A stretch of 18,082 nt of DNA. Origin: Actinomycetes bacterium. GTDB lineage: Bacteria; Actinomycetota; Coriobacteriia; Coriobacteriales; JAEZZM01. The DNA is taken from positions 1 through 18,082 of the forward strand of contig JAEZZM010000011.1 of assembly GCA_023418575.1 (NCBI GenBank). The letters run 5' to 3'. The number at the start of each line of letters is the position of its first letter. Position 1 is the first letter of the stretch. The translations under genes and the position numbers were made by a program. Below, piece after piece: positions 1-5,279 of this stretch. The notes under the pieces were generated by a model, which did not search any database, had not been told where the DNA came from, and saw only the letters and a list, made by a program, of their open reading frames with translations.

Positions 1-104
1 CGTGAGGGGTACACCCGGTATCCATTCCGAACCCGGAAGTTAAGCCTCACAGCGCCGATGGTACTACGGAGTCAGTCCGTGGGAGAGCAGGGCATCGCTG
101 AGTA
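1..104 (+). rRNA. 5S ribosomal RNA, 3' part (5' end outside window)
   Basis: The first ~104 bases carry the conserved 5S core: 'acccggtatccattccgaac' (loop B/C region), 'ggaagttaagc', 'cagcgccgatggtact' and 'gggagagcaggg'. A complete bacterial 5S is about 115-120 nt, so roughly 12-15 bases are missing at the left edge. The 3' end is placed near 'cgctgagtac', the strand that would pair with the missing 5' end, and is accurate to a few bases. A T-rich stretch follows at 115-126, but no clear terminator hairpin is seen. This should be the end of an rRNA operon whose 16S and 23S genes lie to the left. Confidence 0.93.
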
Positions 105-114
105 CATCAGGCGT

Positions 115-447
115 CTTTCTTTTTTATATTCTTTTGAACTGCTTTGTTTTCAGCTTAAGCTTTGTCTTCTTTGTCTTTGCTTGGCAGCTTGTGCCGATGG
201 TGCATCTACGGGAGGCTCTTCTGGTAGCTCAGGCCAAGCATCCCCAGGCTCCTTCTTGCTCTTCATGAATCAGAAGGGCTACAGGGATAATTTCTCAATG
301 GTATTAAAGTATGATCCAGAGGATGCTAAGACACTTCTGGATGAGGCGTGATGGAAGATAGGCGATGATGGGATTCGCGTTAAAGATGGCCAGCGCCTAG
401 AGCTAATCTTTCCGCTCTTTGGAGAATTGATTAAAGTACTTGTTTAA
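115..447 (+). pseudogene. Remnant of an oligopeptide-binding lipoprotein (SBP_bac_5 type)
   Basis: One reading frame begins inside the 5S gene, but only the part after the rRNA makes sense as protein. It shows a hydrophobic Leu/Cys-rich run ending in a lipobox, L-A-A-C (Cys codon at 190-192), then a Gly/Ser linker like that of mature lipoproteins. It then jumps to a sequence typical of the C-terminal lobe of oligopeptide-binding proteins (NQKGYRDNF, YDPEDAKTLLDEA). A TGA at 349-351 sits exactly where the family has Gly in 'DEAGW'. The same frame continues past it as WKIGDDGIRVKDGQRLEL and ends at TAA 445-447. No start codon precedes the signal region. The total is about 110 codons against more than 500 in the family. 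I read it as a gene that lost its start, most of its middle and its 3' end, plus a nonsense change. The family call rests on remembered motifs. Confidence 0.6.
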
Positions 448-478
448 GGTAATTCGCTTTAATCAATACCATTCTTTG

Positions 479-547
479 CCGATAAAACCTGTCGACAAAG
501 ACTTTGCGATAAAGACTTGGTGATACAGACTCGGAGATAAAAACCTA
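479..547. repeat. Degenerate tandem array, five 13-14 bp units
   Basis: Units read ccgataaaacctg (479-491), tcgacaaagacttt (492-505), gcgataaagacttg (506-519), gtgatacagactcg (520-533) and gagataaaaaccta (534-547). The rough consensus is gcgataaagacttg. It lies in the non-coding gap between the lipoprotein remnant and the membrane-protein gene. The copies are too diverged for a recent expansion, but the spacing stays regular. Confidence 0.6.
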
Positions 548-580
548 GCCACATGAAGATGGTGATATGTAGTTTACGAT

Positions 581-611
581 AAGGGCGCGGCTCACAGGGG
601 CTTGCGCCCTT
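581..611. other. Intergenic hairpin (8 bp stem)
   Basis: AAGGGCGC (581-588) is the exact reverse complement of GCGCCCTT (604-611), with a 15-nt loop. Only 'ttgcaatg' follows, so it lacks the T-run of a classic terminator on the plus strand. It may be a weak terminator for whatever reads out of the rRNA region. Its right arm overlaps the weak -35 candidate of the next gene, so it could instead be regulatory. The rest of the 352-706 gap holds the pseudogene tail and the tandem array. Confidence 0.35.
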
Positions 612-632
612 TGCAATGTAATTTGGTATACT
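602..632 (+). promoter_or_regulatory. Candidate promoter for the membrane-protein gene
   Basis: TATACT at 627-632 is a good -10 hexamer. The nearest -35-like sequence is TTGCGC at 602-607, with a long 19-nt spacer. The gene starts 75 nt further down. This is weak support: the -35 is poor and overlaps the right arm of a hairpin. Confidence 0.3.
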
Positions 633-706
633 TGAGCTACGTAACAGCTTGAGTATCTAAGCTATATGTTGCGGCTATAAGCAAAAAAGCTGAGGTGGGT
701 GTTCAT

Positions 707-1522
707 ATGAATAGTAGCACTTGTAAAGCAAAACCAGCTCTATCTTTTCGTGTGGCACGATTTTCTTGTAATGCTGCTCTTACCTTATTCTTACTTTTGA
801 TTATCTTAGTTTTTGGTAAAGCCTTTATATCAGAGCTTCTATTAGAGAATGGTGTTGAGCTTTCATATCATCCAAACTTTACCCCTATCTTATTGGGTTC
901 TTTAGTGATTGATAGCGATGGTTTAATCGTGCTATATTTTGCTCTTATCGCTTTTCTTTTAATGCTGAGCTTTATTTTTTGGGCTGTATTTAAAATAAAG
1001 GAAGATGAATCTGATACAGGCAAGCTTGATTTAGAAACGATAAGATCACAGAGACAAATTGAGCGCAATTCTGCCACAAAGATCATGGGCAAGATCTGGT
1101 GTATCTGCAAGGTTTGCCTAGCCGTTATAATTTTTATCACCTCATGTGTAGCTTGCTTTTTTGCACTTGCTTTTTCATATTCATATCAGGTGTATCCTGA
1201 ATATTCAGATACTGGAGCACGCGTGGTGAGCAGAGAATTTAGTTTTCTGGAGCGTAACGTTGATTTCTACTATGTTAGAGGGCCAGTAGGCTTTTTAATA
1301 GATAGCAAAACATCCTTTACTGAAAAAGGTATCAGTACTGATCTTAAATCAGGCAAGGTTGCTTGGAATAAAAACCAGGCTACCCTTATGTTTTTCTCTA
1401 AGCTTCAGTCTAATCAAAGCTTACAAGAGCAATCTAATTCTACAGACCAAAAATCTAATCAAACAGAGCAAAATCCCATCAGGACAGTTGAGTTACCTGA
1501 TCTTTCGTCTTTAGTTAAGTAG
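707..1522 (+). CDS. Three-helix membrane protein of unknown function
   Basis: I do not recognise this 271-residue protein. Hydrophobic segments are near residues 22-44, 73-95 and 133-158. The basic N terminus and the charged loop 96-131 (KIKEDES...RSQRQIERN) suggest both are cytoplasmic. The C-terminal ~110 residues would then be outside the membrane. That tail ends in a Gln/Asn/Ser-rich stretch (about 214-236) with S-N recurring every 7-8 residues. At DNA level 'tctaat' recurs at 1409, 1433 and 1454, so the tail looks like a low-complexity expansion. I chose ATG 707 because a GAGGTGGG ribosome-binding site (692-699) sits 7 nt upstream; GTG 695 in the same frame lies inside that site and has none of its own. 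No operon partner is evident: arcC, 158 nt downstream, has its own promoter. Confidence 0.8.
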   Translation: MNSSTCKAKPALSFRVARFSCNAALTLFLLLIILVFGKAFISELLLENGVELSYHPNFTPILLGSLVIDSDGLIVLYFALIAFLLMLSFIFWAVFKIKEDESDTGKLDLETIRSQRQIERNSATKIMGKIWCICKVCLAVIIFITSCVACFFALAFSYSYQVYPEYSDTGARVVSREFSFLERNVDFYYVRGPVGFLIDSKTSFTEKGISTDLKSGKVAWNKNQATLMFFSKLQSNQSLQEQSNSTDQKSNQTEQNPIRTVELPDLSSLVK

Positions 1523-1608
1523 CCTGCTTCAATTGAAGGTGCCCCAAGCCAAACTGCCACTGCGCAGGAGACATTTAACCTTTTAATGCGAATTTCTTGT
1601 CTAATTAT

Positions 1609-1636
1609 TTGAGTACTTCATAAAAAGTAATATACT
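1609..1636 (+). promoter_or_regulatory. Promoter of arcC with inverted repeat in the spacer
   Basis: TTGAGT (1609-1614) and TATACT (1631-1636) are 16 nt apart, a good sigma-70-type promoter 44 nt before the arcC start. Inside the spacer, TACTT (1614-1618) and AAGTA (1625-1629) form an inverted repeat around a 6-nt centre, placed where a repressor would block polymerase. The repeat is short and AT-rich, so an operator role is only a suggestion. Confidence 0.55.
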
Positions 1637-1679
1637 GGACAAAGTGACTAAAAGCGACCCTATAAAAGGAGTTTGTTAC

Positions 1680-2615
1680 ATGGGTAAAAGAATCGTATTG
1701 GCTCTTGGTGGCAATGCTCTTGGTGACACCCCTGCAGAGCAAAAAGAAGCTGTAGCAATTACCGCTAAGGCTATTGTAGATCTCATTCAAAACGGAGATG
1801 CAGTTTCTGTAGCTCACGGAAATGGTCCTCAGGTTGGTATGATCAACAAGGCTTTTGATGCTGCATCAAAGTCAGAGGTTAAGACTCCAGAAATGCCTTT
1901 CCCAGAGTGCGGTGCTATGTCTCAGGGCTACATTGGTTTCCACTTGCAGAATGCTATTGACAATGAGCTTGCTTCTCGTGGAATTCAAGAGACTGTACCA
2001 ACCATTGTTACTCAGGTATTAGTTGATGAGTCAGACCCTGCTTTTGCAAATCCAACTAAGCCAATCGGTTCTTTTATGTCAGAAGAAGAGGCTAAAGCCT
2101 TGGCCGAGAAAACCGGCGATACCTATAAAGAGGATGCAGGTCGCGGTTGGAGACGCGTTGTTCCTTCTCCCAAGCCCGTTGACATTATTGAAAAGGACTT
2201 CATTAAGTCATTAGTTGATGCAGGAAAGACTGTTATCTCAGGTGGCGGCGGTGGTGTACCAGTGGTACGTCGCAATGGCAAACTTGAGGGTGTAGCTGCT
2301 GTTATCGATAAGGACTTTACTTCCGAGAAGATCGCAGAGCTTATCGAAGCTGATGTATTCATTATCTTAACTGCGGTAGAGAAGGTTGCAATCCGCTTTG
2401 GACAGCCTGATCAGCTCTGGCTTTCTGAACTTAGCTTGGAAGAGTGCGAGAAGTACATTAATGATGGTGAGTTTGCTGCTGGTTCTATGCTTCCAAAGGT
2501 TCAAGCTTGCGTTGCATTTGCTAAGTCTAAGCCTGGTCGTGTAGCTGTTATCACTTCTCTTGAGAAGGCTCTTGAGGCTGTTGAGGGTAAGGCTGGTACT
2601 CGTATCCAAGCTTAA
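1680..2615 (+). CDS. arcC: Carbamate kinase
   Basis: Cytoplasmic enzyme of the amino-acid-kinase fold that transfers phosphate between carbamoyl phosphate and ADP, giving ATP, NH3 and CO2. It is the last step of the arginine deiminase, agmatine deiminase or allantoin/oxamate routes. The 311-residue length matches the family (~310). Visible motifs are LGGNALG (9-15), HGNGPQVG (46-53), GRGWRRVVPSP (154-164), the Gly-rich SGGGGGVPV loop (187-195), AVIDKDFTS (207-215) and the C-terminal AAGSMLPKV (about 257-265). Start ATG 1680 is chosen because AAAGGAG (1665-1671) lies 8 nt upstream and the protein then begins directly with the family N terminus; the frame is open 36 nt further up. No arginine deiminase or ornithine carbamoyltransferase gene is adjacent, so the source of carbamoyl phosphate cannot be told from here. 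A strong terminator follows, so it looks monocistronic. Confidence 0.96.
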   Translation: MGKRIVLALGGNALGDTPAEQKEAVAITAKAIVDLIQNGDAVSVAHGNGPQVGMINKAFDAASKSEVKTPEMPFPECGAMSQGYIGFHLQNAIDNELASRGIQETVPTIVTQVLVDESDPAFANPTKPIGSFMSEEEAKALAEKTGDTYKEDAGRGWRRVVPSPKPVDIIEKDFIKSLVDAGKTVISGGGGGVPVVRRNGKLEGVAAVIDKDFTSEKIAELIEADVFIILTAVEKVAIRFGQPDQLWLSELSLEECEKYINDGEFAAGSMLPKVQACVAFAKSKPGRVAVITSLEKALEAVEGKAGTRIQA

Positions 2616-2730
2616 ATGCATTAAGGCTTTGTAAGATTTTAACGGCTATTAAAAAGCCCGCTTAAGTTTTATAAAGCTTCTGGCTTTAGAGCTTTTAGCT
2701 TAAGTAGTTGAGATTCATAGAGATTTGCCA

Positions 2731-2769
2731 CTAAAGGCTTCTCCCTAAATGGGAGGGCCTTTAGTTTTT
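2731..2769 (+). terminator. Rho-independent terminator after arcC
   Basis: CTAAAGGC (2731-2738) pairs with GCCTTTAG, and CTCCC pairs with GGGAG around a TAAAT loop. The stem is 13 bp with a small TT/G bulge, followed by TTTTT (2765-2769). It lies 116 nt after the arcC stop. Confidence 0.9.
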
Positions 2770-2817
2770 CTCCGCTTAAGTTACTTGAGCCATTTAGGTA
2801 TATGATAAGCGGTATTA

Positions 2818-2918
2818 GTGGCTCAGTCGGAGCTACTCAGCTGGTGGCTCAGTCGGAGGTGCTCAGTAAGCTGGAGCGGCTAAGTAAGCTGGAGTAGCAG
2901 AGTTGTAGCGCTGAGTTG
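2818..2918. repeat. Degenerate tandem array, 12-18 bp units
   Basis: The 470-base gap between arcC and the MFS gene contains a run of related units. GTGGCTCAGTCGGAG occurs exactly twice (2818-2832 and 2844-2858, 26 bp apart). AGTAAGCTGGAG occurs exactly twice (2866-2877 and 2884-2895, 18 bp apart). Looser units such as agtagcagagttg (2893-2905) and tagcgctgagttg (2906-2918) follow. There is no open reading frame with a ribosome-binding site. The sequence differs from the arrays at 479-547 and 5096-5261, but unit size is similar. Confidence 0.65.
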
Positions 2919-2974
2919 AAGTTGCTTATTTAAACCGAGTATCTATAAATTTATACCCTTGGGATCTTTGCTCA

Positions 2975-3003
2975 TTGAAAAGTAGAAAAATCAGGAGTAG
3001 AGT
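2975..3003 (+). promoter_or_regulatory. Candidate promoter for the MFS-CBS gene
   Basis: TTGAAA (2975-2980) and TAGAGT (2998-3003) are 17 nt apart and about 87 nt before the start codon. The -10 is imperfect. No better pair was found between the tandem array and the gene. Confidence 0.3.
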
Positions 3004-3089
3004 TAAATCCCTGGAGATAGATTTATTTACTTCCTACATATAAAGACTTACACAAGATATCAGTATTTAGATTTGGATTATGAGGACGT

Positions 3090-4991
3090 ATGGGGATGGG
3101 ACTTTCTAAAAAACAATTTGTCATGATAGCAGTTTTAATGCTGGGAACTTTTTTGGCGGTGCTCAATCAAACCCTAGTGGCACCGGCTTTGCCAAGCATT
3201 ATGAAAGAAATGGCGGTAGGTCAGTCAACTGCTCAGTGGCTGACTACAGGTTTTACTCTGGTAAACGCCATTATGATACCTGTAACTGCTTTTTTGCTTG
3301 ATAAATATACCATCCGCAAACTCTTTCTTACCGCAATGAGCCTTTTTGTTTTGGGCTCTTTGCTGTGCTGCTTGGCACCTGGCTTTTATCTGCTCTTGTT
3401 GGGGCGTTTGGTGCAGGCAACGGGGGCTGGCATTATGCAGCCCTTGGTAATGGTAGTCTTGCTTAAAACCTTCCCTGTTGAAAAACGCGGTGCTGCCATG
3501 GGGTCCTTTGGTTTGGTAATAGCCTTCGCTCCCGCTATTGGACCTACAGCTGCAGGTATTGTAATTGACCACTTGGGGTGGAGACCGCTTTTTTGGATTA
3601 TCGCCATCCTTACCGCAATAGAGCTTATCTTAGCCTTTCTTACCATTAGCTCTGAGAAAAAAGACAGATCAGAGCTTCACTTAGACATCTTATCGCTCAT
3701 AAGTTCAACTCTGGGCTTTGGTGGTCTGCTTTATGGTTTATCAGAATTAGGCTCACATGGCTTGCAACCTCTTGGCATAAGTATGACGAGCATAGGTATA
3801 GCCTCTCTGGTATTTTTCTTCTTGCGCCAACTTAAGCTACCTAAGCCCATGCTTGAGGTGCGTGTTTTGCAAAACAAGCACTTTTTGATTGCCTGCATCT
3901 TAACTATGGTGGTGCAAGGTGGTCTTATTGCAGGTTCCGTTTTGATGCCTATTTACATGCAAAATGATCTGGGCTTATCGGCAACTGAATCTGGATTATT
4001 GATGCTTCCTTCCGCTGTGGTAATGGGTCTTATGTCACCCATTTCAGGAAAGATTTTTGATAAAAAAGGCCCCCGCATGATGTGTATTGCCGGTATGGGC
4101 ATCATGACGCTGGGAACTATTGCGCTTACGCAGATTTCGCTTACTACAAGCTTTTTGTTCTTGATAGTGGTCTATACCTTTAGAATGCTGGGTTTGGCCC
4201 TTGTTAACATGCCTATTAACACCTGGGGTATGAACGCCTTGCCAAATGAGCTTATATCGCATGGAACTTCGGTTATTAATACCTTGCGCCAGGTTGCAGG
4301 CTCTTTGGGTACGGCTGCCATTGTATCTACAGCCTCTATTGTAGAGCGCTCCTCGGTACCTACTATGCCTCCTGCTGAAGCGTCGATACATGGTATAAGC
4401 TGTGGTTTTATACTGGCTACCCTGCTTTGTCTTATCGGACTGGGTATAGTGCTTACGCGCGTAAAAGATACCAGCACGCAAAAGCGTCAAAGTGATAGCC
4501 GTGGTAAAAAGCAGTCAGTGGTTGAGGCTATTATGCATTCTGAAATTTATTGCCTGCCCGATCGCGCTAGCGTTTCAGACGCCGTGCGACTTATGCTTGA
4601 GAAAAATGTGAGTTCACTTCCGCTGTTAGATGAAAAGGGCTCGGTAAGTGGTCTGGTTTCTGACGGCGATATTTTGCGTCATCTCTCTAAGCACAGTGAC
4701 ATGCTTACTGATCCTGTTTCGGCCATTACGTATATATTGAGTACGGGTCAAGAGAATAAGGATTTTGACGAGCAGTTTGAGGAGCTTATGCATATGCCTG
4801 TTTCGCTTTTAGCCTCTAGCTCTGTTGTAAGCGTAGATTTGCATGATGATATTAGAGATATCTGCAGGATTTTGGGCGCCAATCATGTTAAAAAGGTACC
4901 TGTTATGGATGGCGATAAAATCGTGGGTGTTATCAAACGCTCAGATATTTTCCGTCATGCTCTTGATTCCTATCTGCATAAGCAGGCATAG
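3090..4991 (+). CDS. DHA2-type MFS efflux transporter with C-terminal CBS domain pair
   Basis: The N-terminal ~460 residues are a 14-helix-type proton-coupled drug exporter (EmrB/QacA, DHA2 branch). It shows an N-terminal 'LAVLNQTLVAPALPSI' signature (22-37), a motif-A-like loop LDKYTIRKLF (70-79), GRLVQATGAG (105-114) and motif C around APAIGPTAAG (147-156), which is typical of antiporters. A polar stretch (458-476) leads into two CBS domains at about 477-532 and 575-628. The first keeps the adenosyl-ligand motif G-h-h-S-x-x-D (GLVSDGD, 521-527). The second has Lys in place of the Thr/Ser (GVIKRSD, 613-619). The 633-residue length exceeds the usual ~480-500 by the CBS module. I infer transport gated by an adenine nucleotide or similar ligand; the exported substrate is unknown. 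GAGGA at 3082-3086 serves either ATG 3090 (3-nt spacing) or ATG 3096 (9 nt), so the start could be two codons later. It is flanked by repeat arrays and appears to stand alone. Confidence 0.9.
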   Translation: MGMGLSKKQFVMIAVLMLGTFLAVLNQTLVAPALPSIMKEMAVGQSTAQWLTTGFTLVNAIMIPVTAFLLDKYTIRKLFLTAMSLFVLGSLLCCLAPGFYLLLLGRLVQATGAGIMQPLVMVVLLKTFPVEKRGAAMGSFGLVIAFAPAIGPTAAGIVIDHLGWRPLFWIIAILTAIELILAFLTISSEKKDRSELHLDILSLISSTLGFGGLLYGLSELGSHGLQPLGISMTSIGIASLVFFFLRQLKLPKPMLEVRVLQNKHFLIACILTMVVQGGLIAGSVLMPIYMQNDLGLSATESGLLMLPSAVVMGLMSPISGKIFDKKGPRMMCIAGMGIMTLGTIALTQISLTTSFLFLIVVYTFRMLGLALVNMPINTWGMNALPNELISHGTSVINTLRQVAGSLGTAAIVSTASIVERSSVPTMPPAEASIHGISCGFILATLLCLIGLGIVLTRVKDTSTQKRQSDSRGKKQSVVEAIMHSEIYCLPDRASVSDAVRLMLEKNVSSLPLLDEKGSVSGLVSDGDILRHLSKHSDMLTDPVSAITYILSTGQENKDFDEQFEELMHMPVSLLASSSVVSVDLHDDIRDICRILGANHVKKVPVMDGDKIVGVIKRSDIFRHALDSYLHKQA

Positions 4992-5001
4992 TTGTTTAAA
5001 G

Positions 5002-5065
5002 CTGTAAGTGGAGTTGCAGGTGCAGCTCCAAGCTGACTTGTGCCTGCAAGCTACTAATCTTACAG
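5002..5065. other. Long imperfect hairpin after the MFS-CBS gene
   Basis: CTGTAAG (5002-5008) is complementary to CTTACAG (5059-5065). Nested inside, TTGCAGG (5014-5020) pairs with CCTGCAA (5043-5049). No T-run follows on either strand, so it is not a standard terminator. It may be a factor-dependent termination signal, an mRNA 3' stabiliser, or chance. Confidence 0.35.
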
Positions 5066-5095
5066 ACATCTAGAAGAGGATATGCTACAACTAAA

Positions 5096-5261
5096 GGGTA
5101 TATGTTAAAGAGTATCTGTTTGCGAGTATCCGTTCATGGGTCTGCCTGTGCGGCTATTGATGGTGTCTGCCTGCGCGGGTCTCTTTGAAGGATCCCTATT
5201 GATGGGTCTCTATTGATGGGCTTCTCTGTACAGGTCTCTAATGATGGATGTCTATTAATTT
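5096..5261. repeat. Degenerate tandem array, twelve 13-15 bp units
   Basis: Units include gagtatctgtttgc (5110-5123), gagtatccgttcatg (5124-5138), ggctattgatggt (5152-5164), gatccctattgatg (5191-5204), ggtctctattgatg (5205-5218) and gtctctaatgatg (5234-5246). The approximate consensus is ggtctctattgatg. The array fills the gap between the MFS-CBS gene and cydD and stops just before the cydD ribosome-binding site, so any cydD promoter must lie in or before it. I saw no convincing -35/-10 pair there. Confidence 0.7.
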
Positions 5262-5279
5262 GCGATAAAGGAATTAGGC

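Noticed and set aside
58..351. A 97-codon open frame starting inside the 5S rRNA
   Set aside because: Its start and first ~16 codons are rRNA sequence. Only the later part resembles protein, and that is better described as a pseudogene.
349..351. TGA recoded as glycine (as in some candidate-phylum bacteria), since it replaces a conserved Gly
   Set aside because: Thirteen full-length genes with normal family lengths contain no in-frame TGA and use GGN for glycine throughout. The fragment also lacks a start and most of its length.
1605..1817. Minus-strand ORF across the arcC promoter
   Set aside because: It overlaps a confident promoter and arcC start, has no ribosome-binding site, and resembles no protein family.
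4044..4490. 148-codon minus-strand ORF inside the MFS-CBS gene
   Set aside because: It is antisense to conserved transporter helices; the composition is that of a shadow frame and no family is recognised.
5096..5261. CRISPR array
   Set aside because: Units of 13-15 bp run head to tail with no spacers of regular length and no exact direct repeats; no cas gene is present.
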